From Anabaena sp. 4-3 (GTDB lineage: Bacteria > Cyanobacteriota > Cyanobacteriia > Cyanobacteriales > Nostocaceae), in NCBI RefSeq assembly GCF_001597745.1, contig NZ_LUHJ01000065.1, positions 35,054-99,053 on the forward strand: DNA of 64,000 bases, written 5' to 3'. A program made the position numbers and the translations under genes. Positions 18,605 to 27,771 of this stretch are shown here, piece by piece. The notes beneath the pieces were generated by a model that did no database searches, had not been told where the DNA came from, and worked only from the letters and a program-made list of their open reading frames with translations. The stretch's first letter is position 1; each line of letters opens with the position of its first letter.

Positions 18605-18865
18605 TTACCATTTTAAATAAGCCGCTTCTATTCCTTCCTCTCTCCTAATTTTGCCGTCTTTTTCAAACCAAGCTATTACTTGCTGTGTTGTTAAATCTTC
18701 CATAGCAACACCATACTCTTGGGCAATATGTTTTAACAGTTTGAGAGAAGAAATAGTTAATCTTGTTAAAAACTTTTCAGGAGAAGACAACAAAGCCGCG
18801 TCTACTTTCGCTGATTCTTCTAAAGTGAGAAATTGAGTTGATGGTTGTTGTGATGATAAATCCAT
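18605..18865 (-). CDS. Hypothetical small protein, 86 residues
   Basis: The start chosen is the ATG at 18865; the six codons before it belong to an ATTCAAAATTCAAAAG repeat. The protein is acidic and helical, with no signal or membrane segment (DLSSQQPSTQFLTLEESAKV at the start, VIAWFEKDGKIRREEGIEAA near the end). I do not recognise the family. It may be a regulatory or antitoxin-size protein of Nostocales, but nothing in the neighbourhood supports a role. It converges on the membrane protein gene, with the shared hairpin between. Confidence 0.55.
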   Translation of the reverse strand: MDLSSQQPSTQFLTLEESAKVDAALLSSPEKFLTRLTISSLKLLKHIAQEYGVAMEDLTTQQVIAWFEKDGKIRREEGIEAAYLKW

Positions 18866-19162
18866 AAACAATTCAAAATTCAAAAGTTAAAAGTTAACTT
18901 TCGCTAATATAGCGTTTTCTAGTCTCATGATGTATCAATTTATCTGCGTATCCTGCGGGTGAATCCTACGGATACGCTGCGCGAGCGCGGTAGCGTCTCG
19001 TAAGAGAAGCAAGCTATATCTGCGTCCATCTGCGTTTAATTCTGACTGATCTTCACTTGATTGTGAATTGCTATATTAGCCGATAATTGGTAAAACCCTT
19101 GACCAATTGACGATGATTGATAACTTAAACTGAAAATAACAACCAATTTACATATCTTATTC

Positions 19163-19828
19163 TTATTTGCGGGCTTGCACGAGATAGCCACAACGATGTT
19201 CACCGTTGATCAGCCAATGGGTACGCTCAACTGTACAATCTGGCAGCACCGCCGCAAACATTTCTAATTCGTGTCCGCAAACAGTGGGAAATGACTCAGC
19301 GACATTAGAAATTGCACAATTATGTTCCATGAAAATAAACTGTTCTGCCTGTGTTGAGTCAGGAGAATCTACAGGGTGATATTCCGCCATGAAACCTTCA
19401 GCTTTTCGCAGTTCTACTAACTTCGCTACCCGTTCTCGCAATGCGCCGTTACCTACGCGATCGCGATATTCTTGGGCTTTGCGTTCCCACTGTTTTTGTA
19501 AAATTGTCTTAAATTGGTCTTGTCCTACCGTTGCGGCTAAGGTATCCAGCAACGACACGGCAAAATCACCATGGCGATCGCTCACTCCTTTGTGTAGGCG
19601 ATCGCGCCCTTGACGACTCAACTGATAAACGTGCTGTGGTCGCCCCATCCCCACCTGTATTGAGGAATAAACAATTAACTCCTCCGCCTCCAAATCTTTG
19701 AGATGACGACGAATTGCTTGCGGGCTAACATCTAAAACTTCTGCGAGGTCGAACGCCGTCGCCTGGGAGTTTTTTAGGAGATATTCTAGGATCTCTTGCT
19801 TGGTTGAGGACTGTTGAGTGGTCGCCAT
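19163..19828 (-). CDS. sufR: Iron-sulfur cluster biosynthesis repressor SufR
   Basis: A 221-residue regulator with an N-terminal winged helix (EILEYLLKNSQATAFDLAEV, then SPQAIRRHLKDLEAEELI). In the C-terminal half, four cysteines are spaced C-x12-C-x13-C-x14-C (about C171, C184, C198, C213), the SufR signature that ligates a [4Fe-4S] cluster. In Synechocystis SufR represses sufBCDS when clusters are plentiful. The gene is divergent from sufB, and two CAAC-N6-GTTG operators lie between (19889-19902, 19934-19947), so it very likely controls the operon and itself. Confidence 0.95.
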   Translation of the reverse strand: MATTQQSSTKQEILEYLLKNSQATAFDLAEVLDVSPQAIRRHLKDLEAEELIVYSSIQVGMGRPQHVYQLSRQGRDRLHKGVSDRHGDFAVSLLDTLAATVGQDQFKTILQKQWERKAQEYRDRVGNGALRERVAKLVELRKAEGFMAEYHPVDSPDSTQAEQFIFMEHNCAISNVAESFPTVCGHELEMFAAVLPDCTVERTHWLINGEHRCGYLVQARK

Positions 19829-19888
19829 CTTCTCTACAAGACGCTCCGCGAACGTCCAAAAAAATTTTTTCAGAAAATTTGACTAAAA

Positions 19889-19902
19889 CAACATTGTTGT
19901 TG
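19889..19902. promoter_or_regulatory. SufR operator 1
   Basis: CAAC-ATTGTT-GTTG fits the CAAC-N6-GTTG SufR box known from Synechocystis. It is about 61 bp before the sufR start, on the sufR-proximal side. Confidence 0.8.
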
Positions 19903-19933
19903 TTAATCTAGCGTACAATAAGATTATATTAAA

Positions 19934-19947
19934 CAACAAGCTTGTTG
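19934..19947. promoter_or_regulatory. SufR operator 2
   Basis: CAAC-AAGCTT-GTTG lies at the centre of a perfect 20-bp palindrome, AAACAACAAGCTTGTTGTTT (19931-19950). It is on the sufB side of the divergent promoter region, and its centre is 45 bp from that of operator 1. Confidence 0.85.
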
Positions 19948-20074
19948 TTTTAGTCTATATTTTAATTGTAACAGCCGCTTAACCACTAGGCTAAATCAGA
20001 TGGGAAGCAACCCAATACTCCCCGTCTTCCATCTTTAAAGAGAACCACACACAGAACACAAGAGACCACTAGCG

Positions 20075-21514
20075 ATGAGTGCTACTGTCAAAACCTTAGT
20101 CAACCAGCCCTACAAGTACGGTTTCATAACGGATATCGAAACCGACACGATTCCGCGTGGACTAAACGAAGACGTTATCCGCTTAATCTCCGCCAAAAAG
20201 AATGAACCGGAGTTCATGTTGGAGTTCCGTCTCAGAGCTTACCGCCAGTGGCTGAAAATGACCGAGCCAACCTGGCCGAGCGTCACATATCCACCAATTA
20301 ATTATCAGGATATCATCTACTACTCCGCACCTAAGCAAAAAAAAGAAAAACTCAACAGCTTAGAAGAAGTAGATCCTACCCTGCTAGAAACCTTCGAGAA
20401 ACTAGGTATTCCCCTATCTGAGCAGAAACGACTCGCCAACGTCGCCGTAGACGCGATTTTTGATAGCGTTTCCGTCGCCACCACCTTCAAAGAAACACTT
20501 GCCAAAGACGGCGTTATTTTCTGCTCAATTTCCGAAGCACTGCGGGAACACCCAGAACTCGTGCAGAAATATTTGGGTAGCGTTGTCCCCATTGCTGACA
20601 ACTACTTCGCCGCCCTCAACTCGGCGGTATTTAGTGACGGTTCCTTTGTCTACATTCCCAAAGGCGTGAAATGTCCAATGGAATTGTCTACCTACTTCCG
20701 CATCAACTCCGGCGATACAGGACAATTTGAACGGACTTTGATTGTCGCAGAAGAAGGTAGCTATGTTTCCTACTTGGAAGGTTGCACCGCACCAATGTAC
20801 GACAGCAACCAACTGCACGCGGCGGTAGTTGAACTCGTCGCCCTCGACAATGCGGAAATTAAATACTCCACCGTTCAAAACTGGTACGCCGGCGACGCTA
20901 ACGGTAAAGGTGGTATTTACAACTTCGTCACCAAGCGCGGTTTGTGTCAAGGTGTAAATTCTAAAATTTCTTGGACACAAGTCGAAACTGGTTCGGCAAT
21001 TACTTGGAAGTATCCCAGTTGTGTGTTAGTCGGTGATAACTCTGTCGGGGAATTCTACTCGGTGGCGTTGACTAACAATATGCAGCAAGCCGACACCGGA
21101 ACGAAAATGATTCATGTCGGGAAAAATACCCGCAGCACTATCATTTCTAAGGGTATCTCCGCAGGTAATTCTAGTAATAGTTACCGGGGTTTGGTGAAGA
21201 TTAATCCCAAGGCTGAAGGGGCGCGAAATTATTCTCAGTGTGACTCGATGTTAATTGGGGATAATGCTCAGGCGAATACTTTCCCTTATATTCAGGTACA
21301 GAATCATACGGGAAAGGTGGAACATGAGGCTTCTACTTCTAAGATTGGGGAAGATCAACTGTTTTACTTTGCTCAACGTGGTATTTCTGCGGAAGATGCT
21401 ATTTCTATGATGATTAGCGGTTTCTGCAAGGATGTGTTTAATCAGCTACCTATGGAGTTTGCTGTTGAGGCTGATAAGTTGTTGAGTCTGAAGTTGGAAG
21501 GTAGTGTTGGTTAG
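20075..21514 (+). CDS. sufB: Fe-S cluster scaffold protein SufB
   Basis: A 479-residue SufB, the scaffold of the SufBC2D complex that assembles Fe-S clusters with ATP from SufC. Typical segments are [83 protein letters not shown] and [20 protein letters not shown]. The length fits cyanobacterial and plastid SufB. It is the first gene of sufB-sufC-sufD-sufS. A G/A-rich repeat (21560-21606) fills most of the 93 bp before sufC. Regulation is by SufR from the upstream operators. Confidence 0.97.
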   Translation: MSATVKTLVNQPYKYGFITDIETDTIPRGLNEDVIRLISAKKNEPEFMLEFRLRAYRQWLKMTEPTWPSVTYPPINYQDIIYYSAPKQKKEKLNSLEEVDPTLLETFEKLGIPLSEQKRLANVAVDAIFDSVSVATTFKETLAKDGVIFCSISEALREHPELVQKYLGSVVPIADNYFAALNSAVFSDGSFVYIPKGVKCPMELSTYFRINSGDTGQFERTLIVAEEGSYVSYLEGCTAPMYDSNQLHAAVVELVALDNAEIKYSTVQNWYAGDANGKGGIYNFVTKRGLCQGVNSKISWTQVETGSAITWKYPSCVLVGDNSVGEFYSVALTNNMQQADTGTKMIHVGKNTRSTIISKGISAGNSSNSYRGLVKINPKAEGARNYSQCDSMLIGDNAQANTFPYIQVQNHTGKVEHEASTSKIGEDQLFYFAQRGISAEDAISMMISGFCKDVFNQLPMEFAVEADKLLSLKLEGSVG

Positions 21515-21529
21515 TACCTGTTTTTAAAC

Positions 21530-21606
21530 GCGGAGGGGCGCGGAGGAAACGCGGAGGTACGCGGAGAGAAGAGAGAAGAGAGAGAAGAGAGAGAAGAGAG
21601 AGAGAA
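21530..21606 (+). repeat. Purine-rich repeat between sufB and sufC
   Basis: An ACGCGGAGG-type repeat (AAACGCGGAGG, GGAAACGCGGAGG, TACGCGGAG) is followed by a GAGAGAAGA tract that ends at the sufC ATG. The purine tract itself may act as an extended ribosome binding site. The same ACGCGGAGG repeat occurs at about 48383-48425. Confidence 0.75.
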
Positions 21607-21607
21607 C

Positions 21608-22396
21608 ATGATTGTTGAAAATAGTGAAGTTGTTTTGTCGGTACGTGATTTGACGGCTGAGGTTGATGGTACTCCGATTTTGAAGGGTGTGAATCTTGAG
21701 GTGCGTTATGGTGAGATTCATGCCATCATGGGGCCGAATGGTTCTGGTAAGAGTACGTTTTCTAAGGTGTTGTCAGGACATCCAGCTTACACTGTGACTG
21801 GTGGTGAGGTGATTTTCCAGGGGCAGAATTTACTGGAAATGGAGCCGGAAGAACGGGCTAGGGCTGGTGTGTTTTTGGCGTTTCAATATCCTTTGGAAAT
21901 TCCTGGCGTGAGCAATTTGGATTTCTTACGGGTGGCTTATAATTCCCGTCGTAAGGCTCAAGGTTTGGAAGAGTTAGATGCTTTCGATTTTGATGATTTG
22001 ATTGAGGAAAAGTTGGAGGTGGTGAAGATGAATCCCGCTTTCCTCAGTCGTAGTGTGAATGAAGGTTTTTCTGGCGGTGAGAAGAAGCGCAATGAAATTC
22101 TACAAATGGCGTTGTTAGAACCAAAGTTGGCAATTTTGGATGAGACTGACTCTGGTTTAGATATTGATGCGCTGAAAATTGTGGCTCATGGTGTTAATCA
22201 ATTGACTAGCCCGGAAAATGCCACGATTATGATTACTCACTACCAACGCTTACTTGATTATATTGTTCCTGATTTTGTCCACGTGATGGCACGGGGTCAA
22301 ATTATTACCAGTGGTGGTAAGGAATTGGCTCTGGAATTAGAATCTCGTGGTTATGACTGGCTGTTAGAAGAATCTGCTGTTGGGGTGGGTGTGTAA
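21608..22396 (+). CDS. sufC: Fe-S assembly ATPase SufC
   Basis: A 262-residue ABC-type ATPase of the SUF complex. Walker A is [16 protein letters not shown], the signature is [13 protein letters not shown] and Walker B is [14 protein letters not shown], with the H-loop in [10 protein letters not shown]. The signature ends in E-K-K-R-N, and the Asp/Glu-Thr-Asp pattern is specific to SufC. It is soluble and drives conformational change in SufB/SufD. Its stop overlaps the sufD start by one base (TAATG), so translation is coupled. Confidence 0.97.
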   Translation: MIVENSEVVLSVRDLTAEVDGTPILKGVNLEVRYGEIHAIMGPNGSGKSTFSKVLSGHPAYTVTGGEVIFQGQNLLEMEPEERARAGVFLAFQYPLEIPGVSNLDFLRVAYNSRRKAQGLEELDAFDFDDLIEEKLEVVKMNPAFLSRSVNEGFSGGEKKRNEILQMALLEPKLAILDETDSGLDIDALKIVAHGVNQLTSPENATIMITHYQRLLDYIVPDFVHVMARGQIITSGGKELALELESRGYDWLLEESAVGVGV

Positions 22397-23739
22397 TGAC
22401 TATACAAGTTTCTCCTAGTGCCATTCCTAACTCGGATGCTGTCAGTGTGACATCTACTCTGTTAGATAGAGATGCTTATTTGGTTGGGTTGTTAAATCAG
22501 GTAACTGTACCAGCAAGTGAGGGGTGGTTACAAGAATTACGTGATCGCGCGGCAAATTGGGTGCGTCATTCTACTATCCCTACTACCCGTGAGGAGGAAT
22601 GGCGGTTTACTGATTTGTCTGAGTTACGCCAAGTAGAATTTCGTCGCGCTGTAGAGACGCGAGGAGTAGCGTCTCTACAAGATGCGGGCGATAACCGTTT
22701 GGTGTTTGTCAATGGTGTTTATGCGCCGGAGTTGTCAGCAGTTGCTAAATTACCGACTGGTGTAGTTGTCGGTAATTTATCGGCGTTGTCTCTACCCGAA
22801 CAGGAACGGGTACAGCAACATTTAGCCCAAGCTGAGGGTGCATTAGAGGTATTTACTGCACTCAACACTGCGGGGATATCTGATGTGGCGGTTGTGTTGG
22901 TGGCGAAAAATGTCATCGTGGAAACGCCTATACATCTATTATTTATAACTGTGGCTGGTGAGACAGCGACAATTTCCCAACCCCGGTGTTTGGTGGTGGC
23001 GGAAACTGGTTCACAGGTAAGTGTAGTTGAAGATTATCAGACTACTCTAGACGCAGAGGGGGTTTACCTCACCAATGCAGTTACGGAAATTGTTATTGCT
23101 GATAATGCCCATGTGAATCACACTAGAGTAGAGAGGGAGAGTAAACAAGCTTTCCACATTGGCAAAACTGCTGTGACTCAAGCACGTTACAGTCGTTATA
23201 CTTGTCACGCCATTACTTTGGGTGGTAAGTTATCACGGCATAATTTAGAGATTTTGCAGACTGGTGAGCAAACAGAAACCACCCTCAACGGTTTGACGAT
23301 GATTGGTGATAGTCAGGTGGCTGATACTCACAGTGCGATCGCACTCAATCATCCCTATGGTACAAGTAAGCAATTACATAAATGTATTGTAGGCGATCGC
23401 GCTCACGCTGTCTTCAACGGTAAGGTTTTCGTTCCCAAACCAGCACAGTTAACCGACGCAGCCCAGTTAAACCGCAACTTGCTGCTTTCACCAAAAGCCA
23501 GAGTTGACACCAAACCCCAACTAGAAATCACCGCCGATAACGTCAAATGCGCCCACGGTGCAACAGTCAGTCAGTTAGAAGACGATGAAATATTCTATCT
23601 GCAAAGTCGAGGTATTGATGCCAACGACGCACGCAAGTTATTAGTTAACGCCTTCGCCGCCGAAATCATCAACCACATCCCAGTCGCTTCCTTGCGAGAA
23701 GAATTACTCCACACCGTCACTACCTGGAAACAGGGATGA
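22396..23739 (+). CDS. sufD: Fe-S assembly protein SufD
   Basis: A 447-residue SufD, partner of SufB and SufC. Diagnostic parts are EEEWRFTDLSEL near residue 70, the central beta-helix (TEIVIADNAHVNHTRVERES) and the C-terminal ITADNVKCAHGATVSQLEDD with the conserved Cys-Ala-His, then FYLQSRGIDANDARKLLVNA. Odd feature: codons around 86-95 (ETRGVASLQ) come from a 28-bp palindrome at 22651-22678 inserted in frame, identical in length and ends to repeats elsewhere in the window. Because the frame remains open and the rest is intact, the protein is probably functional. Confidence 0.95.
   Translation: MTIQVSPSAIPNSDAVSVTSTLLDRDAYLVGLLNQVTVPASEGWLQELRDRAANWVRHSTIPTTREEEWRFTDLSELRQVEFRRAVETRGVASLQDAGDNRLVFVNGVYAPELSAVAKLPTGVVVGNLSALSLPEQERVQQHLAQAEGALEVFTALNTAGISDVAVVLVAKNVIVETPIHLLFITVAGETATISQPRCLVVAETGSQVSVVEDYQTTLDAEGVYLTNAVTEIVIADNAHVNHTRVERESKQAFHIGKTAVTQARYSRYTCHAITLGGKLSRHNLEILQTGEQTETTLNGLTMIGDSQVADTHSAIALNHPYGTSKQLHKCIVGDRAHAVFNGKVFVPKPAQLTDAAQLNRNLLLSPKARVDTKPQLEITADNVKCAHGATVSQLEDDEIFYLQSRGIDANDARKLLVNAFAAEIINHIPVASLREELLHTVTTWKQG
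22651..22678. repeat. 28-bp palindrome within sufD coding sequence
   Basis: GTAGAGACGC and GCGTCTCTAC flank an 8-bp centre. It belongs to the family at 4509-4536, 35426-35453 and 46084-46111, but here it lies in the coding frame and encodes part of a surface-like segment between FRRA and DAGDNRLVFVNG. Confidence 0.85.
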
Positions 23740-23869
23740 GGAAGATGAGGAAGATAAGGGAGATGAGGGGGATGAGGTAGACAAGGTAAAATCTATTACC
23801 CAATGCCCCATGCCCTATTCCCAACTAATGACTAATGACTAATGACTAATGACTAATGACTAACTACCA
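23740..23869. repeat. sufD-sufS spacer made of two repeat types
   Basis: A GATGAGGAAGATGAGGGGG purine 9-mer tract (23740-23790) and five CTAATGA heptamers (23824-23858) fill the 130-bp spacer right up to sufS. The GATGAGGGA tract recurs at 33301-33345, 40330-40385 and 51236-51282. Confidence 0.8.
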
Positions 23870-25132
23870 ATGACTTACACTCCTACAAGAACCCTTGCTG
23901 ATAAAGTCCGCGCTGACTTCCCGATATTGCATCAGGAAATCAATGATAAACCCTTGGTTTATTTAGATAATGCGGCGACATCACAAAAACCCTTATTTGT
24001 ATTAAATGCTCTGCGCGATTACTACGAGCAATATAATGCTAACGTACATCGGGGAGCGCATACCCTCAGTGCTAAAGCCACCGACGCTTATGAAGGCGCA
24101 CGGGATAAAGTCGCTAAATTTATCAATGCTGCATCCCGTCAAGAAATTGTTTTTACCCGCGACGCTAGCGAAGCCATTAACCTCGTCGCTTATAGCTGGG
24201 GAATGAACAATTTAAAAGCTGGGGATGAGATTATTTTGTCGGTGATGGAACACCACAGTAATATTGTTCCTTGGCAATTTGTGGCACAAAAAACAGGTGC
24301 AGTTCTCAAGTTTGTGGAATTGACACCAGAAGAAACTTTTGACTTGGAACAGTTTAAACAACTGATTTCCGAAAAAACTAAATTAGTCTCTATAGTTCAT
24401 GTTTCTAACACACTGGGTTGTATTAATCCAGTGGCAGAGATTGCGAAAATTGCTCACAGATACGGCGCGAAATTCTTAGTTGATGCTTGTCAAAGTGTTC
24501 CCCATACACCTGTAGATGTCCAGCAAATTGGCTGTGACTGGTTAGTAGCATCTGGGCATAAAATGTGCGCTCCGACTGGTATCGGCTTTTTGTATGGTAA
24601 GTTGGAATTACTAGAGGGAATGCCACCATTTTTAGGCGGTGGTGAAATGATTGCGGAGGTGTATTTAGACCATTCTACCTATGCAGAATTGCCGCATAAA
24701 TTTGAAGCTGGTACACCTGCAATTGGGGAAGCGATCGCCCTCGGTGCAGCAGTAGATTATCTTACTAATATAGGTATGGATAAAATCCACGCCTACGAAG
24801 CAGAATTAACCGCTTATTTGTTCCAACAATTAGCACAAATTCCCCAAGTCAGAATCTACGGGCCTAAACCCGATGCCAAAGGAGAAGGTAGAGCCGCTTT
24901 AGCAGCATTTACCGTTGCAGGTATCCACGCCAACGACTTATCTACATTATTAGATCAAGAAGGCGTAGCTATTCGCTCTGGACACCACTGCACACAACCA
25001 TTACACCGCCACTTAGGTTTACCAGGCAACGCACGCGCTAGCCTATCTTTCTACAACACCCGCGAGGAAATTGATGTCTTCATCAAAGCACTCAAGGAAA
25101 CCATTGACTTTTTTGCTGGTATCTTCGGTTAA
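23870..25132 (+). CDS. sufS: Cysteine desulfurase SufS
   Basis: A 420-residue PLP enzyme of the group II cysteine desulfurases, which takes sulfur from cysteine for the SUF scaffold. It has [11 protein letters not shown] at the start, [10 protein letters not shown], the PLP lysine in [19 protein letters not shown] (near residue 228) and the persulfide cysteine in [15 protein letters not shown] (near residue 368). It closes the suf operon. A terminator-like hairpin with a T-run follows at 25158-25190. Confidence 0.97.
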   Translation: MTYTPTRTLADKVRADFPILHQEINDKPLVYLDNAATSQKPLFVLNALRDYYEQYNANVHRGAHTLSAKATDAYEGARDKVAKFINAASRQEIVFTRDASEAINLVAYSWGMNNLKAGDEIILSVMEHHSNIVPWQFVAQKTGAVLKFVELTPEETFDLEQFKQLISEKTKLVSIVHVSNTLGCINPVAEIAKIAHRYGAKFLVDACQSVPHTPVDVQQIGCDWLVASGHKMCAPTGIGFLYGKLELLEGMPPFLGGGEMIAEVYLDHSTYAELPHKFEAGTPAIGEAIALGAAVDYLTNIGMDKIHAYEAELTAYLFQQLAQIPQVRIYGPKPDAKGEGRAALAAFTVAGIHANDLSTLLDQEGVAIRSGHHCTQPLHRHLGLPGNARASLSFYNTREEIDVFIKALKETIDFFAGIFG

Positions 25133-25157
25133 AAATCCGCTAATTGCTGTCCACATT

Positions 25158-25191
25158 TCCCTGACTTCTTGAAAAAGTCGGGGATATTTTT
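25158..25191 (+). terminator. Terminator after sufS
   Basis: TCCCTGACTT (25158-25167) pairs with AAGTCGGGGA (25175-25184, one G-U) and is followed by TATTTTTT. Confidence 0.85.
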
Positions 25192-25224
25192 TCTCATCAC
25201 TAATTTATCGAAAATTTGGGTTGA

Positions 25225-25250
25225 AAACCCCGTCCTTCTAGGACGGGTTT
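25225..25250 (+). mobile_element. Left-end hairpin of the tnpB element
   Basis: ACCCCGTCC-TTCTA-GGACGGGT forms a hairpin about 70 bp before the tnpB start, as at the left ends of many IS200/IS605 elements. A second small repeat (GTTCGCGTAGCGTCTCC) lies between it and the gene. Confidence 0.55.
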
Positions 25251-25320
25251 ATACTCTTTGTGTTAGCATAAGTATGTGGTTAAGTGGTCGTTCGCGTAGC
25301 GTCTCCGTCAGGAGAAATCC

Positions 25321-26080
25321 ATGATTGTTTACGAGTTCAAGGTCAAAGGAAAGGATAAGCAATACAGAGCGATAGACGAAGCAATTCGTACTAGCCAATT
25401 CATTCAAAACAAGTGCTTGCGCTACTGGATGGACAACAAGGATTCAAAGGTAGATAAGTACGCATTGAATAAATATTGTGCGGTATTGGCTGCTGAATTT
25501 CCTTTTGCTGATGAACTTAACTCAATGGCTAGACAATCTGCTGCTGTTCGCGTAGCGTTCCCGTAGGGTACGTTCATGGTCAGCGATAGCTCGATTTTAC
25601 GATAACTGCAAGAAAAAGATAAAGGGTAAAAAGGCTTTCCGAAGTTTAAGAAAAATTGTCGTTCGGTTGAATATAAATCAACTGGGTGGAGGCTTTCAGA
25701 AACTAGAAAAGCCATAACGTTTTCTGACAAGAAGGGGATTGGAACTTTAAAACTAAAAGGGACTTACGACCTTAACTATTACGACATCAAGCAAATTAAG
25801 CGCGTTCGTTTAGTACGTCGTGCTGATGGGTATTACGCTCAATTTGCGATTGATATTGTAGGGGCGAACGGCCGTTCGCCCCTACTTGAAACTCAACCCA
25901 CGAATCAAGTTGTGGGACTTGACTTAGGATTAAAATATTTCATTGCCGATAATAAAGGTAATGTAGAACCATCACCCCAGTTTTACCGTAAGTCAGAAAA
26001 ACAGTTAAACCGAGCTAACCGCAAAAAGTCCAAAAAGTTCAGCACGCCTTTAGGCTGGGGAGTGTCAATTCAGTTTTAGC
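25321..26080 (+). pseudogene. tnpB: TnpB (IS200/IS605-type RNA-guided nuclease), truncated and frameshifted
   Basis: The N-terminus VYEFKVKGKDKQYRAIDEAI and NKCLRYWMDN is typical TnpB. The first frame is broken near 25545, where a GTTCGCGTAGCGTTCCCGTA small repeat is inserted. Another frame resumes with VEYKSTGWRLSETRKAITFS and runs to VVGLDLGLKYFIADNKG, the RuvC-I motif with its catalytic Asp, then to RKKSKKFS, where homology stops abruptly. RuvC-II, the zinc finger and RuvC-III are absent, so the protein cannot be active. A perfect 28-bp palindrome (25858-25885) sits inside the remaining frame. The cut at about 26040 marks the left border of the foreign-looking segment. Confidence 0.85.
25858..25885. 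repeat. Perfect 28-bp palindrome inside tnpB remnant
   Basis: GTAGGGGCGAACGG is followed by its exact reverse complement. It interrupts TnpB between AQFAIDI and the segment before NQVVGLDLG, without closing the frame. Confidence 0.9.
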
Positions 26081-26212
26081 TGAAGAATTAGGGAATCAGT
26101 TAATACTATTGACACAGATATTGCTTGCCAGACTCAAAAACACAGTCATTTTAAAATTACTACAAAAGGGGGGGCAGAGGTGCTGCCGACGGCAGCACCT
26201 CCGTCCTCCTTT

Positions 26213-26229
26213 AGAATGATTATCATTCT
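26213..26229. promoter_or_regulatory. Orphan Fur/Zur-box-like inverted repeat
   Basis: AGAATGATTATCATTCT is a perfect 8-1-8 inverted repeat whose core (7-1-7, AATGATTATCATT) resembles binding sites of Fur-family regulators. No intact gene starts close by, so it may be a relic. Confidence 0.35.
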
Positions 26230-26253
26230 GGATAAGGGCATAATTTATTTTCT

Positions 26254-26469
26254 GGAAGTCCCCAACGGCTAACGTCACTGATCATGCTCCTCGACATGGC
26301 CCACCTGATTGCGGTCGTCGTGGGGATGCTGTTGGTTCAGGCCGGAAACCGTTCTCAACTCGACTGGCACGGTGAGCGGGGGCTGAGTTTTCTGCAACTG
26401 GGGCTTCGAGAGATTGCTCGGCGGTGTGATCAACGACTGCCCTTGCCCACCTTCACCCCACTGCCCTAG
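26254..26469 (+). pseudogene. C-terminal fragment of an IS4-like transposase
   Basis: About 70 codons with a hydrophobic helix (HLIAVVVGMLLVQ) and the tail WHGERGLSFLQLGLREIARR, a pattern I associate with the C-terminal end of IS4-type transposases in cyanobacteria. The catalytic domain is absent and upstream coding is lost in the palindrome region. The assignment is from memory of the pattern and is not firm. Confidence 0.4.
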
Positions 26470-26590
26470 CGAATTCCTCCGAAAGTCTATGCCCTGAAGC
26501 ACTATCAGCAGGCATGAGACTCTCGGATTGAGTTCTCAAAGGTGATGACCGTGGACGACAGAGTTTTCTGCACTACTAAGTGGTTTTGAG

Positions 26591-26917
<327 letters not shown>

Positions 26918-27100
26918 TTAACGCGTGTAGTCATTGAACTACACAGAAACTCAGGAAAACGGCAGCACCGCGCGCTATCGCGCTGATCCGAGTCGACGAA
27001 GGGGATACCATCGCGTTCGTATACACATTGTATAATAGCGCGCTTGCCATAGCGAGCACATTAGCATCATACCATCGATCAGTCAAGAGGTGAGGCACTG

Positions 27101-27226
27101 ATGATCAGAGGTGAGTGCCACGTTATTGAGCAGGTCACAGCAATGGACTATCAAACAGTTGTTACTCAGGGCGATTCCTCTTTGACGGTTGTTTTAACAC
27201 CCGTTCGCTCTACATCTCCCGAATAA
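27101..27226 (+). CDS. Possible 41-residue protein
   Basis: ATG at 27101 follows GAGG and TGAGG at suitable distance, and the frame is open for 41 codons (it includes AMDYQTVVTQGDSSLTVVLT). Its stop codon lies inside the loop of a CTCCCG/CGGGAG hairpin followed by TTTT, a compact gene-end arrangement. No family is recognised. Support is only a ribosome binding site and the terminator, so it may be spurious. Confidence 0.3.
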   Translation: MIRGECHVIEQVTAMDYQTVVTQGDSSLTVVLTPVRSTSPE

Positions 27227-27241
27227 AATTACGGGAGTTTT
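27216..27241 (+). terminator. Terminator-like hairpin
   Basis: CTCCCG (27216-27221) pairs with CGGGAG (27232-27237) around a 10-nt loop and is followed by TTTT. Confidence 0.5.
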
Positions 27242-27528
27242 GGGCAAATCGTCCTACATGATAAGTTTCGGTTATCAAAATATTCAGCAAGTTTGAGGCA
27301 ATTTTTTGTCAAAAATGTTGCTTGTTAGCCAGGCATTACATAAACTGAAAAATATGGTGTTTGCTTGAAATATAGGCTTATATCTATAAATTCAGCGAAA
27401 GCAGCTCAAAGACACAACCACTGTTCTGAAGCCGCTACACACATCACACAGGTAGATTTTCAGGTGTTCCGTGAGATACAGGCAAGCTGCCTGTAAGCGA
27501 TACACACAATCAGCATGGAGCGAAAACA

Positions 27529-27771
27529 ATGAATAAGTTTGAATGGAGGCAGTCACAGCCAAAGTTGGATACGGATGAGGGGTGGGTCGTGCAAGTGTAT
27601 GGCAGTAATCGCCGCTTGCTGTGTGTTTTAGAACCCTCCCACGGTTGGATCTTCTTGATCGGTTGCGGTGTTGGTTTACTGCTTTCAGTAATTTGGATTA
27701 ACGCCGCTCGCTACAGTCCCCCCTTAGAGCCGACCCCACCAACAGAGTTACCCGTATTGCAAGTGGATTGA
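27529..27771 (+). CDS. Small single-pass membrane protein, 80 residues
   Basis: An open frame of 80 codons with a ribosome binding site (GGAG, 11 nt before ATG). The N-terminal half is polar (EWRQSQPKLDTDEGWVVQVY), then one membrane span at about 42-60 (WIFLIGCGVGLLLSVIWIN), then a Pro-rich C-terminus (SPPLEPTPPTELPVL). I do not recognise a family. It lies between sbtB and sbtA on the sbtA strand, but 800 bp separate it from sbtA, so a link to bicarbonate uptake is only a guess. Codon choice resembles the surrounding foreign-looking segment. Confidence 0.5.
   Translation: MNKFEWRQSQPKLDTDEGWVVQVYGSNRRLLCVLEPSHGWIFLIGCGVGLLLSVIWINAARYSPPLEPTPPTELPVLQVD

Larger units (their letters stand above)
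26081..26590. other. Junction DNA with palindromes and a transposase tail
   Basis: From 26081 the sequence no longer matches TnpB. It contains a 25-bp inverted repeat GAGGTGCTGCCG-A-CGGCAGCACCTC (26177-26201) and a 17-bp inverted repeat AGAATGAT-T-ATCATTCT (26213-26229). An open frame on + (26254-26469) reads AHLIAVVVGMLLVQAGNRSQ then DWHGERGLSFLQLGLREIA, which resembles the C-terminal end of an IS4-like transposase. Everything right of about 26270 is richer in G+C than the flanks. Confidence 0.5.

Noticed and set aside
20320..20980. Long antisense frames (93-151 codons) opposite sufB
   Set aside because: sufB is highly conserved, and the antisense frames follow from its codon bias.
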